Below the pieces are notes generated by a model. That model made no database searches. It was given only the letters and a program-made list of their open reading frames with translations, and was not told the DNA's origin. A DNA stretch of 64,000 nt from Gemmatimonadota bacterium (GTDB lineage: Bacteria; Gemmatimonadota; Gemmatimonadetes; Longimicrobiales; Gaopeijiaceae): the NCBI GenBank assembly GCA_022563405.1, contig JADFNK010000006.1:1-64000 (forward strand). Reading direction: 5' to 3'. A program made the position numbers and the translations under genes. This document shows positions 9,812-20,126 of this stretch, piece after piece (the first letter of the stretch is position 1; the number at the start of each line of letters is the position of its first letter).

Positions 9812-10705
9812 CTACGCTCCTGCCGACCGTTCCAACTCGGCCAAGGCCGGCGGCACGACTACGGCGGCCCAGTCAGTAAACCGATGCCACCCCACCTCGG
9901 GATACGCCGTCCGCAGGCCATCGATATCGACCGAATATCCCGTCTCGATGAACCACTCGTACATGATCGCAAAATCTTCGCTGAAAGCTCGGATCTGTTC
10001 CATCGGCACTTCGAAGTGCTCGACCGGCCGTCCCAGGAGTTGGCCGAGAACCGCGGCGGACTCCGCGGAGGTCAACTCGTCACTCGCGATCTCCACCCGA
10101 CGACCGACGAAGTCGTCCTTCCTGTCGACCACGAGCGCGCCGAAGGCGCCGATGTCGGCGACGGCCACTTGTTGAAGTGGAAGATCAGAGGGAAGAGGCG
10201 TCGGATACGAGCCATTTTGGAGGGCGCCCAGGTTCTCTCCAAAGAAGAGGTTCTCCATGAAGTACACAGGGGCGGTGATGCTCCAGTCCAGCTCCGTCGA
10301 GGCCAGGTGTTTCTCGACCTCGAACTTGCTGTCGAAGTGCGGGATTCCCGTATTCTTGTCGGCCGACGCGACGGACGTGTAGACGAAGTGATCGATCTCC
10401 GCGGCGACCGCCGCATCCACGATCGCGACTCCCTGGGCGACCTCGGCTGCTTCCCCGGCTTCGAACGGGGTGCCCATGGCGAACACCGTATCGACGCCGT
10501 CCACCGCGGCCGCGAGAGAATCCGCATCCCCGAAATCGCCCGCCACGAGATCCACACCCAGCGCAGCCACGACCCGGGCTGCATCCGACTCTACGTTCCG
10601 GGTCAATCCGCGCACTCGATGGCCCTTCGCGATCAGTGAACGCGCGACCGCACCACCCTGTTGCCCGGTGACACCTGTGACGAGGACCAGCTTTGAGTTC
10701 GCCAT
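9812..10705 (-). CDS. NmrA-like NAD(P)-binding atypical SDR
   Basis: LVTGVTGQQGGAVARSLIAKGHRVRGLTRN dinucleotide-binding motif. Confidence 0.85.
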   Translation of the reverse strand: MANSKLVLVTGVTGQQGGAVARSLIAKGHRVRGLTRNVESDAARVVAALGVDLVAGDFGDADSLAAAVDGVDTVFAMGTPFEAGEAAEVAQGVAIVDAAVAAEIDHFVYTSVASADKNTGIPHFDSKFEVEKHLASTELDWSITAPVYFMENLFFGENLGALQNGSYPTPLPSDLPLQQVAVADIGAFGALVVDRKDDFVGRRVEIASDELTSAESAAVLGQLLGRPVEHFEVPMEQIRAFSEDFAIMYEWFIETGYSVDIDGLRTAYPEVGWHRFTDWAAVVVPPALAELERSAGA

Positions 10706-10756
10706 CGTAGCTCTCCTTCAGTTTAAGTCGACCGCCGGGGTACTTGACGCGACGAC

Positions 10757-10775
10757 TTGATTATTGAATACTCAA
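10757..10775. promoter_or_regulatory. Candidate MarR operator, near-perfect 19-bp palindrome
   Basis: TTGATTATTGAATACTCAA = TTGA.TATT.AATA.TCAA between divergent SDR and marR genes. Confidence 0.5.
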
Positions 10776-10857
10776 CTGTTGCGTACACAAGGTTGGCTTG
10801 ATCACTTCCGATGTCAAGGGGTCATGAACCTTCAGCCCGAGGAGCGGCACGTATCTC

Positions 10858-11376
10858 GTGAAACTATCTGAGGAAATCCAGCAACCCACGTTCAGGAGCG
10901 TCCACACCGAGGCCATCCTCAACATCCACTTCACCAGCAACTGGCTGTTCAGGATCGTGCAGGCGGAGTTGAACGCGTTCGGAATCTCTCACGAGCAGTA
11001 CAACATCCTCCGGATCCTGCGCGGCAATCGGGAGGGTACGTATTGCCTCCGCGATGTTCAGGAACGGATGCTGAACCGGACGGCCAACGCCACGCGACTG
11101 GTTGAGAAGCTTCGGAAGCGTGGTCTCCTCAGCCGGCGCCCCAACCCGACCAATCGGAGGATGGTGGGCGTCCGGATAACTCAGGCGGGCCTGGACCTCC
11201 TCGATGAAATGGACGGGCCCATCCAGGAAATCGAGCGCCGTACTCAGGTCGCCCTGTCCAGCGAAGACGCGAGCCGCCTCACCGAGATCCTGGAGGGTCT
11301 GCGAGATCGGCTCGAGGTCTCCGGACTTGCGGAGTCCCGTCAGCGCGCGGAGTCCCGTCAGGGGGTGTCGCGCTAG
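10858..11376 (+). CDS. MarR family transcriptional regulator (GTG start)
   Basis: ISHEQYNILRILRGNREGTYCLRDVQERMLNRTANATRLVEKLRKRGLLSRRPNPTNRRMVGVRIT. Confidence 0.88.
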   Translation: MKLSEEIQQPTFRSVHTEAILNIHFTSNWLFRIVQAELNAFGISHEQYNILRILRGNREGTYCLRDVQERMLNRTANATRLVEKLRKRGLLSRRPNPTNRRMVGVRITQAGLDLLDEMDGPIQEIERRTQVALSSEDASRLTEILEGLRDRLEVSGLAESRQRAESRQGVSR

Positions 11377-12494
11377 CGATACTCCTTGGTGAACCCGTTC
11401 CGTCCGTTCGTTACGGTGAACGAGCCGTCGGCTTCTCCCGACACCTTGATCCAGTTCGCTTCACCGTTGTGGACTGGCCGGGGAGGGGCTCCGGCTCCCC
11501 GTCGCGGGACAAGCGGTGCGATCGGCATGGCGGGTTGCTCTTCGTCGACCGAGTTCGCGATGAAGAGGCCGGGTACCGTGTACTCCTGTCCGCTCAGTTG
11601 AGAGAAGTGAAGCTGCCACAGGTCTTCCAAGCCGGGAGCGGAGAAGAGAACCTGCATCGCCTCCGGCTGTCCGCCCTTGCGGGTGCCGTTGTTCATGATG
11701 GCCACACGAGCTTCGACGGCGTGCACCAGAACCTCCGTGTTGGAGATGGGCTGTCCATGATGGGAGACGACGAATAGATCGACCGTGCCAATCGGATTGT
11801 TCGGGCACATGAGCTCGAACTCGGTGTTGGCGGTCAAGTCGCCCAGGTGGAGGACGCGGAACTCACCAAACTGAGCAAGAATACCTACCGACTGAGCGTT
11901 TTCGCCGTTGTCCTCGTTCTGTGGGACGTAATCGGCGCAGTACCCGTTGGGTTCGCCGCCGCCGGGCAGCGACCGGTCGATGACCCGCTTCGCGGACGCA
12001 ACTACCGTGATGTTGATACCGGCGAGGGAAATCCGATCCCCGGGGGTGACGACCGTATGTTCGGCAGCCTCGTACAACCCCCGATACGTCGTGTTGAGAA
12101 ACTCCGCTACTCTGGCACTCGACTCGACGCTCGGTCCGTGGTCGATGAAGTGTCGCACGGGGACCTGGCTCGCCAGTTCCTGCATCGCGCCGTAGTGGTC
12201 GCCGTGCCAGTGGGTCGTGATCAAGTGGTCGATCTCAGTGACACCCGCGTCCTGCATGGCGTCCATGATGCGACGTGTATCCCGCGCGGCGCTCTGTCCA
12301 CCGTTTCCCGTATCGATCAGCAAGGTTCCCCCTGCTGGCGAGACGAACAGGGTGGCGCCCCCGCCCTCGACGTCGATCAAGTAGATGTCGAGGGTCTCCT
12401 GTGCCTGCGCCGTAGTCAGGGGGAGGCCCAAGAGAATGCTCCACAAGACCACGGGGAAGATTCCCGAGCGGGCCGACAATTCACGGTGGGACAT
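11373..12494 (-). CDS. MBL-fold metallohydrolase (ComEC-like beta-lactamase fold), secreted
   Basis: LITTHWHGDHYGAM motif; likely start MSHRELSARSG with signal peptide. Confidence 0.85.
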   Translation of the reverse strand: MSHRELSARSGIFPVVLWSILLGLPLTTAQAQETLDIYLIDVEGGGATLFVSPAGGTLLIDTGNGGQSAARDTRRIMDAMQDAGVTEIDHLITTHWHGDHYGAMQELASQVPVRHFIDHGPSVESSARVAEFLNTTYRGLYEAAEHTVVTPGDRISLAGINITVVASAKRVIDRSLPGGGEPNGYCADYVPQNEDNGENAQSVGILAQFGEFRVLHLGDLTANTEFELMCPNNPIGTVDLFVVSHHGQPISNTEVLVHAVEARVAIMNNGTRKGGQPEAMQVLFSAPGLEDLWQLHFSQLSGQEYTVPGLFIANSVDEEQPAMPIAPLVPRRGAGAPPRPVHNGEANWIKVSGEADGSFTVTNGRNGFTKEYR

Positions 12495-12505
12495 TGGACG
12501 TTCCT

Positions 12506-15310
12506 CTAAGAGGTAGCGGCCTCCTTTGCGGACGACCCAGTGGCTGGACTTTCCTCCGCTCGGAATGCGTCTCTCGGCGCAGCGGGCATCGGACGCCAGC
12601 CCGCCTCCTGAACAGCCGCCTGCGCGGCCGCGAGGCGAGCGACCGGGACCCGGAACGGAGAGCAACTCACGTAGTTGAGACCCAAGTTGTGGCAAAATTC
12701 CACCGACCGTGGGTCCCCGCCGTGCTCGCCGCAGATACCGATCTCGAGATCCGGACGAACGCCTCGCCCGAGTTCGACGGCCATCCGCATGATCTTTCCC
12801 ACACCGTCTATGTCGAGGGTCGCGAACGGGTTATCGGGGAGCACGCCTTGCTCGATGTAGTGACGGAGGAATCCAGACTCCGCGTCGTCCCGCGAGATGC
12901 CGAACACCGTCTGGGTGAGATCGTTCGTTCCAAACGAGAAGAACTCGGCCGTCCTGGCGATCTCGTCCGCCGTCAGGGCCGCCCGGGGGATCTCGATCAT
13001 CGTCCCGAGCTTGTATGGGATCTCCTGCCCCTCTTCATCCATCACTTCCCGCGCCTCGGCTTCCACGAGCCGACGCTGGGTCCGAAACTCGTTCACGTGT
13101 GAGACCAAGGGGACCATGATCTCGAGCTTGACGTCCACCCCCGCACGCTGGCAGCGAGCCGCCGCTTGGAAGAGCGCACGAGCCTGCATCCGGGTGATTT
13201 CGGGGAGTAACATTCCGAGACGAACGCCCCTCGTGCCCAGCATGGGGTTCGTTTCCAGAAGATCCTCGGTCCGCTTCAGGAAGTCCTGCTTCTCTCGGAT
13301 CTCCTCGAGCGTGTCGTCGATCTCCTTGAGTGTGTCCAGGTGCTGGAGCTTGACCTTGAGCTCCGCCAACTCTCGGACGAGCTCTTGATGGTCGGGGAGG
13401 AACTCGTGGAGCGGCGGATCCAGCAGACGGACCACGACCGGGAGGCCGTCCATGACCCGGAAGAGTCCTTCGAAATCGCCGCGCTGGAGGGGGAGGAGTC
13501 GATCGAGGGCGTCCTCGCGCTCTATGCGGTTCCGGGCCATGATCATCTCCCGCATGACCGGGAGTCGATCCTCCTCGAAGAACATGTGCTCCGTGCGGCA
13601 AAGGCCGATCCCCTGTGCCCCCAGGTCGCGGGCCCGGCGCGCATCGTCGGGGTAATCCGCGTTCGCCCACACCTCGAGGGTGCGGAACTCGTCCGCCCAA
13701 CCCAGCAGCTTGCTGAGCCAGGGGTCCTCGAGGTCCGGTACGACGGTCGGAAGCGCGCCAAGGTAGACTTCTCCGCGCATGCCATCGATGGAGATCTCAG
13801 CGCCCTCGCGGATCGTGAAATCCCCGACCCGCGCCTCGCGGTCGATCAAGTCGATCTCGAGAGCCTCCACCCCGACGACAGCCGGCTTGCCGAACTGGCG
13901 CGCGACCAGCGCCGCGTGGCTGGTCCGTCCCCCCCGGCTGGTGACGATCCCCTCCGCCGCGAGCATACCGTGAACGTCGTCGGGCCTCGTCTCGGGCCGG
14001 ACCATGATCACGGCCTTCCCTTCCTCCTTGGCCCATCTCTCTGCCGTGTCCGCATCGAAGGCCACGACGCCCACGGCCGCTCCGGGCGACACGTTCAGCC
14101 CGTGCGCAAACACACTGGCCGCGCTTCTGGCGTCCTCCTCGAACTGAGGATGGAGATAGAAATCCACTTGCTCGGGACTCACCCGGAGCACGGCCTCCTC
14201 CCGGCGAAGGAGTCCCTCTTCGACCATGTCCACCGCGATCCGCACTTCCGCCTGGGCAGTACGCTTGCCGTTCCGGGTCTGGAGAAGCCACAACGTTCCG
14301 TGCTCGACGGTGAACTCGAGATCCTGCATGTTTCTGTAGTGGCGCTCAAGCTTATCCGCAATCTCACAGAGCTGCTTGTGGGCATCGGGGAACCGATCCG
14401 CCATCACGCTGATGTCGAGGGTCTTCCTGGTTCCGTCCACCACGTCTTCCCCCTGGGCGTTCACAAGGAAGTCCCCGTGCAGGCCTGGCTCTCCGGTGGA
14501 CGCATTGCGGCTCATCACGACCCCCGTCCCGCAATCGTCGCCCATGTTCCCGAAGACCATGGTCTGGATGTTGACCGCCGTGCCGATGTCGTGCGGGATT
14601 CCCGACGCGTTCCGGTAGTCGACGGCCCGTTTCGTATTCCAGGACTCGAATACCGCTTCCGTGGCCGCCTGGAGCTGCTCCAGGGGTTCGGTCGGGAAAG
14701 GCGCCCGCGTATGTGTCTTGACGAGCTCCTTGAAGCGCTGAGTGATAGCCATCCAGTCCTCCGCCCCCAGCTCCGGGTCAGAGGAGACCCCGGCGGCCTC
14801 TCGAGTGTGACCGAGGACCTCTTCGAACACCTGGTCTTCCATCCCGCGGACCACGGTGCCGAACATCTGGATCAACCGTCGGTAGGAGTCGTAGACGAAG
14901 CGCGCGTCTCCCGTGAGCTCCACCATTCCTTGGGCCACTTCGTCGTTCATTCCCAGATTCAGGATCGTGTCCATCATCCCGGGCATGGAGAACTTCGCGC
15001 CGGAGCGACACGACACCAGGAGGGGTTTTTCGGGGTTGCCGAATTCTTTGCTCGTATCAGCTTCGATGCGCTTCAGGGCCTCGATCTGTTGTTCCCAGAT
15101 GTCCTCCGGAAACCCGCCTTCTTCCCCGAGATAGGCGATGCACGCCTCGGTGGTCACGGTGAAGCCAGGGGGCACGGGGACCTTGATCCGCGACATCTCC
15201 GCCAGATTCGCGCCCTTACCTCCGAGCAGCCCGCGGACCGCCTCCCAGTCATCCACAGAGGCTTCCACGACTTCGAGCTCGGTGAACAGATACACCCACT
15301 TCCGATCCAT
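12506..15310 (-). CDS. ppdK: Pyruvate, phosphate dikinase
   Basis: 934 aa; KGANLAEM, GGRTSHAALVARQFGKPAVVG, LCRTEHMFF, CGEHGGDP. Confidence 0.95.
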   Translation of the reverse strand: MDRKWVYLFTELEVVEASVDDWEAVRGLLGGKGANLAEMSRIKVPVPPGFTVTTEACIAYLGEEGGFPEDIWEQQIEALKRIEADTSKEFGNPEKPLLVSCRSGAKFSMPGMMDTILNLGMNDEVAQGMVELTGDARFVYDSYRRLIQMFGTVVRGMEDQVFEEVLGHTREAAGVSSDPELGAEDWMAITQRFKELVKTHTRAPFPTEPLEQLQAATEAVFESWNTKRAVDYRNASGIPHDIGTAVNIQTMVFGNMGDDCGTGVVMSRNASTGEPGLHGDFLVNAQGEDVVDGTRKTLDISVMADRFPDAHKQLCEIADKLERHYRNMQDLEFTVEHGTLWLLQTRNGKRTAQAEVRIAVDMVEEGLLRREEAVLRVSPEQVDFYLHPQFEEDARSAASVFAHGLNVSPGAAVGVVAFDADTAERWAKEEGKAVIMVRPETRPDDVHGMLAAEGIVTSRGGRTSHAALVARQFGKPAVVGVEALEIDLIDREARVGDFTIREGAEISIDGMRGEVYLGALPTVVPDLEDPWLSKLLGWADEFRTLEVWANADYPDDARRARDLGAQGIGLCRTEHMFFEEDRLPVMREMIMARNRIEREDALDRLLPLQRGDFEGLFRVMDGLPVVVRLLDPPLHEFLPDHQELVRELAELKVKLQHLDTLKEIDDTLEEIREKQDFLKRTEDLLETNPMLGTRGVRLGMLLPEITRMQARALFQAAARCQRAGVDVKLEIMVPLVSHVNEFRTQRRLVEAEAREVMDEEGQEIPYKLGTMIEIPRAALTADEIARTAEFFSFGTNDLTQTVFGISRDDAESGFLRHYIEQGVLPDNPFATLDIDGVGKIMRMAVELGRGVRPDLEIGICGEHGGDPRSVEFCHNLGLNYVSCSPFRVPVARLAAAQAAVQEAGWRPMPAAPRDAFRAEESPATGSSAKEAATS

Positions 15311-15403
15311 TTTCCCTCCATAACTGACAGATCAACCAGTGAAGCCTAAGGCCTGCTCAGGAGTCACCGCCAGGGCAGTCAGACGTTTGGCTCTATTTCA
15401 GCC

Positions 15404-18400
15404 TCAGATTACCAACCGGATCAGTCCCTGCAGCCGAATCTTGTGGGCTTCGAGCTCGGAGACCAGGATCTCGAGCCGTTCGTACATGTCTTCCCCCGGC
15501 TTCTGGTCCGCTCGCTGCGAGTTCCCGCTCAGGTAGTTTAACTGGTCACGCAGCATCGGCTGCGGGTAACTTGAGATCGACCGGTCGGTGACCAGGGCCG
15601 CCGCGATCTCCTTGAGCTGCTCCTCGACGTCGCTGCCCTCCGAGACACGTCGCAACGCACCTTCGAGTCGCTCGATGGTCGCATCGGCATCCTCGATCGC
15701 GGTGCGGATCTGAATCCCCAAGTCGAACTGCTCCTGGAGGTCGGCAACCGTCACACCGTCCGCGGCCACACGCGGGTCCATCAGGACCTCGAACGAGCGG
15801 GTCTGCTGCTGGCCGTCCACGGTGAGCCGTGCCGTATAAGTCCCCGGCACCACAATAGGGCCGCCGCGGTTCACGCCGTTCGGTCCAGGCACCGTGAGGT
15901 CCCACACGAAGCGGTTCAGTCCGCGACGGAGCGTCGGCGATGCCCCGCCGCTCCCCGGACCATCGAAGCTCCGTAGGACGGCACCTGATTCGTCCAGGAT
16001 CTCCATCCGTACGCTGTTCGCATCGACGTCGAGCATGTAGTCGAGCTCGGCTCCCCGTCTGGAGTACCGCGGCCGGCCTGGTGACCCACCGCCACCGCCG
16101 CCGCCACCACCGCGGAGGCGATAAACGTCGAGCGGCTCGAGGAAGTACGGTCCCCCGGCCGCAACCGCCTCACCCCTCTGACGGAGAGGTGTGATGTTGT
16201 CCATGATCCAGAAGGCTCGGCCCATCGTGGAGAGGACGAGGTCGTCCTGGTGGATCTTGATGTCCGTGATCGGCGTGCGAGGCAAGTTGAGCTGAAATTG
16301 CTCCCAGCTGCCACCGTCATCGAACGAAATGAACATGCCGAACTCGGTGCCCGCATAGAGAAGACCCTCACGCACCGGATCCTCACGGACCACGCGCGTC
16401 GGATGATGCGATGGGATTCCGTTGTCGCCAGGTGTGAGCAGAGTCCAGCTCTCCCCATAGTCCTCCGTCTTGTAGATGAATGGCCGGAAGTCCCCCAGCA
16501 GGGTGCGGTAACCCGCGAAATACGCCTTGGCGGCGTCGTGCGGCGACGGGTCGATCGTCTGGATCCGGCCTTCAGGCGGCATGTCGGGTGGGGTCACGTC
16601 CTTCCAGGTACGGCCGCCGTCGCGTGATACGTGCACCGGTCCGTCGTTCGCACCGGTCCAGATGACACCCGGCACGACCGGTGACTCCTCGATGGCGTAG
16701 ATCACCGAATAGTGCTCCTCGCCGGTGATGTCACGTGTGATGGGCTCACCAGACTCCACCTGACGCTCCGGACGAAACGCCGTGAGGTCCGGGCTGATCT
16801 GCTCCCACGTGACACCCTCGTCGGTCGTCTTGTGCACGTACTGCGAACCGTGATACACCGTGCTGGGGTCGTGAGGAGACACCTCGATGGGCACGACGCG
16901 CTGGAAGCGGTAAGGGAGGTCCGCCGGATTGACTCCATACAGGTTCACGAAGCCGACGTAGTATTGCTTCTCCTGACCGGTATCGAGGTTATAGCGCCCG
17001 AAGCGACCCTTGCAGTTTGCGTAGACGATCGACGGATCACCCGGCTTGGGAACCGCCGGCCCCGTCTCACACCCGCCGATGGACTGCCAGTTGCCGGTAT
17101 GTCCGCCCGCCGAGCCGGTTCCCGGCGGATTGCTCGGTACGCGGATCGTCGAGTTGTCCTGCTGTCCGGCGTACAGCCAGTACGGGAAGTTGTCGTCGAT
17201 GTCGACCTGATAGAGCTCGGCGGTCGGCTGGTTATTCTGTGTCGACCACGTCCTGCCGCCGTCCAAGGTCACGTTGGCGCCACCGTCGTTGGACTGGATC
17301 TGGATGCTGGGATTCTCCGGGTTGATCCACAGATCGTGGTTGTCACCGTGTGGGGTCGAGCGGCGCGCGAAGCTCCGTCCACCGTCGTTCGACTCGTAGA
17401 AACTCTCGTTGTTGATGTAGACGTGGTCCGCATCGGTCGGGTCGGCGGTGACTCCCGTGTAATAGAACGGCCGGTTCATGAGGCCACGCTGGTTGCTGAC
17501 CAGCTCCCACGTCTCACCGAAGTCGTCGGAGCGATAAAGACCCTCGTCCGGATCGGTCGTCTCGACCAGCGCATAGACACGGTTGGGGGCGTCCGCGGAG
17601 ACCGAGAGGTCGATCTTTCCGATCAAGCCGGTCGGAAGGCCCTCGGTCACGATCCGCCAGCTGTCGCCGCCGTCCGTCGACTTCCAGATGCCGTCCTCCC
17701 CGGCCGAAGCCTCCATGCCCGAGATGATCGTCCAAGGCTGACGCTGGCCACGCCACATCGCTGCGTAGATCTCGTTCGGGTTCGTGGGGTTCAGCTCCAA
17801 ATCGACGGCGCCGACAGAGTCGGACGTAGAGAGCACCTGATCCCACGACCGACCGCCGTCGCGTGTCCGGTACACTCCACGCTGGGGGCTCTTGGCCCAC
17901 GGGTTCCCCATGGCCGCAGCGTACACGATGTCGGGGTTCGTCGGATGGACCTCGACGGCGGCGATCTGACCCATCTCCACGAGGCCGATGCGCGACCACG
18001 TCCGCCCAGCATCATCGGAGCGATACACCCCGCGCCCCACGATCACGTTCGACCGGATCCCGTCCGAGCCGGTGCCCACGTACACGATCTCGGGGTCGGA
18101 CGGTGCGACCCGGATCGACCCGATCGACCCGGTCTCGAAGTACCCGTCGGAGATCGGACGCCAGGTCGTCCCGTAGTCCTCCGTCTTCCACACACCCCCA
18201 CCCGTGGCACCCAAGTAGAACGTGAACGGGTGGTCCGGATGTCCGGCAACCGCGGTGACACGCCCGCCCCGAGACGGCCCGACGTTCCGGTAGCTGAGGG
18301 CCTGGAAGACCTGTTCCACCGGCGAAGCCACTTCCTGAGCGGTCGTCTCCTCAGGGAACGTGATGGGATTCAGCAAGGCGGCGAGCGCGAACACTCCAGA

Positions 18401-18460
18401 AACGGCGCTGGCCCGGCTCCCCAGGAGGTACTTGGTCCGATTCATGACGTCTAGCTCCAA
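15404..18460 (-). CDS. VPS10/sortilin-like BNR-repeat (WD40/YVTN-type) secreted glycosidase-like protein
   Basis: Repeated SxDGGxTW motifs, FRNVGPSRGGRV-type N-terminus, signal peptide. Confidence 0.85.
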   Translation of the reverse strand: MELDVMNRTKYLLGSRASAVSGVFALAALLNPITFPEETTAQEVASPVEQVFQALSYRNVGPSRGGRVTAVAGHPDHPFTFYLGATGGGVWKTEDYGTTWRPISDGYFETGSIGSIRVAPSDPEIVYVGTGSDGIRSNVIVGRGVYRSDDAGRTWSRIGLVEMGQIAAVEVHPTNPDIVYAAAMGNPWAKSPQRGVYRTRDGGRSWDQVLSTSDSVGAVDLELNPTNPNEIYAAMWRGQRQPWTIISGMEASAGEDGIWKSTDGGDSWRIVTEGLPTGLIGKIDLSVSADAPNRVYALVETTDPDEGLYRSDDFGETWELVSNQRGLMNRPFYYTGVTADPTDADHVYINNESFYESNDGGRSFARRSTPHGDNHDLWINPENPSIQIQSNDGGANVTLDGGRTWSTQNNQPTAELYQVDIDDNFPYWLYAGQQDNSTIRVPSNPPGTGSAGGHTGNWQSIGGCETGPAVPKPGDPSIVYANCKGRFGRYNLDTGQEKQYYVGFVNLYGVNPADLPYRFQRVVPIEVSPHDPSTVYHGSQYVHKTTDEGVTWEQISPDLTAFRPERQVESGEPITRDITGEEHYSVIYAIEESPVVPGVIWTGANDGPVHVSRDGGRTWKDVTPPDMPPEGRIQTIDPSPHDAAKAYFAGYRTLLGDFRPFIYKTEDYGESWTLLTPGDNGIPSHHPTRVVREDPVREGLLYAGTEFGMFISFDDGGSWEQFQLNLPRTPITDIKIHQDDLVLSTMGRAFWIMDNITPLRQRGEAVAAGGPYFLEPLDVYRLRGGGGGGGGGSPGRPRYSRRGAELDYMLDVDANSVRMEILDESGAVLRSFDGPGSGGASPTLRRGLNRFVWDLTVPGPNGVNRGGPIVVPGTYTARLTVDGQQQTRSFEVLMDPRVAADGVTVADLQEQFDLGIQIRTAIEDADATIERLEGALRRVSEGSDVEEQLKEIAAALVTDRSISSYPQPMLRDQLNYLSGNSQRADQKPGEDMYERLEILVSELEAHKIRLQGLIRLVI

Positions 18461-18645
18461 CTCATGGTGTCCAACTCCGACTCACAATGTCTGGCTCGGA
18501 CGTTGATTCGAGGCAAATGAGAGAATGCCTCTGGCAATCGCGGGGGTCAACAGAAGCAACATGCTGTCGGCCTTGCCTTCCACGCCTGTCCCTTCAACGT
18601 TGAGGCCGCTCGTGGCTCTTGGATGATCGTAGAGGAGGTATCGGT

Positions 18646-20052
18646 ATGAAGATACGCGCCGCCCTAACGCTAGGTGCCGTCGTCCTGAGCGGCTCGACGC
18701 TGGCCGCCTCACGCGCACCCGTACCACCGGATTCCCCCTCACTCTTCGCAGCGGCGCCGAGCGCTTCCCCGGCGGCGCAGACCGCTCCCGCAGCGGTCGC
18801 CTTCACCCACGTCAACGTCGTTCCCATGGACTCCGAGCGAGTTCTGAGGGACCAGACCGTTCTCGTGGAGCAGGGCAGGATCCGCCGTTTAGGATCCGCG
18901 GACGAGATCCAGGTTCCTGCTGGCGTCATGACGGTGGACGGATCGGGCAAATACCTCATGCCCGGACTGGCCGAGATGCACGGCCACATGCCCGGTGGAG
19001 ACGTAGAGGAGATGGTGATGTTCCTCTACGTGGCCAATGGTGTGACGACGGTCCGGGGCATGCTCGGGCAGGACGGCCACATGGAGTTGCGTCGCAAGGC
19101 GAACGCCGGCGAGATCGTGGCGCCGACTCTCTACATGGCCGGACCCAGCTTCAGCGGCGGATCGGTGTCCTCTCCGGAGCAGGCCGCCCGGAGGGTCCGC
19201 GCCCAGAAGGAGCAAGGTTGGGATCTCCTGAAGATCCACCCGGGGCTGACGGTGGCCGAGTACGATGCCATGGCCATCACGGCCCACGAGGTGGGCATCC
19301 GGTTTGGCGGACACGTTCCGGCCGATGTGGGACTGGAGCACGCCATCCAAATGGGCCAGGAGACCTTCGACCACCTGGACGGCTTCATCGAGTACCTCGA
19401 TGCGTTCGACCAACCCATCGACCGAAGCAGCCTCCAGGAACTTGTCACCATGGTCAAGGACGCCGGCTCTTGGGTCGTGCCTACCCTGGTGCTCTGGGAT
19501 GTGGGCATCATCGGCCGTGGAGACGCCCAGGCCCTGGCAGCCCGTCCCGAGATGCGCTACTGGCCCAAGCGGAGCATTCCGGGGGCGGAGGGGGTCGAGG
19601 GCTGGACCCGGAGACACGCCGCCAGCGCACGGCAGGCGCAAGCCGATCCTGATGCGGCCGACCTCTGGGCCAACAACCGGCTCGAGGTGCTCGAGGCCCT
19701 GTCCGACGGCGGGGTGGGCATTCTCATGGGGACCGACTCACCACAGATCTTTTCGGTGCCGGGGTTCTCGTTGCACCGGGAAATGCAGGCGATGGCGGAG
19801 GCCGGTATGTCCCCCTACGAGATCCTGGTCTCCGGCACGCGGGCCGTGGGCGAGTACTTCCGGCGGAGCGACACGTTCGGCACCGTGGCCGTGGGGCGGC
19901 GCGCCGACCTCATCCTCCTCAACACGAACCCACTCGACGACATCGGCAACGTGGCCGACCGGGCCGGAGTGATGGTGAGGGGCCGCTGGTTCCCGGAGAG
20001 CTACATCCAGGAGCGCCTCGACGGGATCGCCCGAAGGTTCGCCACGAACTGA
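18646..20052 (+). CDS. Amidohydrolase family protein, secreted
   Basis: VDGSGKYLMPGLAEMHGHMP, GTDSPQ, VGRRADLILLNTNPLDDI. Confidence 0.87.
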   Translation: MKIRAALTLGAVVLSGSTLAASRAPVPPDSPSLFAAAPSASPAAQTAPAAVAFTHVNVVPMDSERVLRDQTVLVEQGRIRRLGSADEIQVPAGVMTVDGSGKYLMPGLAEMHGHMPGGDVEEMVMFLYVANGVTTVRGMLGQDGHMELRRKANAGEIVAPTLYMAGPSFSGGSVSSPEQAARRVRAQKEQGWDLLKIHPGLTVAEYDAMAITAHEVGIRFGGHVPADVGLEHAIQMGQETFDHLDGFIEYLDAFDQPIDRSSLQELVTMVKDAGSWVVPTLVLWDVGIIGRGDAQALAARPEMRYWPKRSIPGAEGVEGWTRRHAASARQAQADPDAADLWANNRLEVLEALSDGGVGILMGTDSPQIFSVPGFSLHREMQAMAEAGMSPYEILVSGTRAVGEYFRRSDTFGTVAVGRRADLILLNTNPLDDIGNVADRAGVMVRGRWFPESYIQERLDGIARRFATN

Positions 20053-20126
20053 CGGCCCGCCGGCCTGGTCCCTTCGTCAGTTTCCCGTCCAAACGTGGTT
20101 CGTGCGATCGATATCCGGGCAGTTCG

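Noticed and set aside
13340-15349. 669-aa plus-strand ORF
   Set aside because: Antisense shadow of ppdK; high-GC codon bias opens the opposite frame; no family motifs.
16087-16118. GGC/GCC tract encoding poly-Gly in the BNR protein as phase-variable site
   Set aside because: Trinucleotide-type coding tract gives in-frame length change only; no evidence of switching.
16712-18454. 580-aa plus-strand ORF
   Set aside because: Antisense to the BNR-repeat protein gene.
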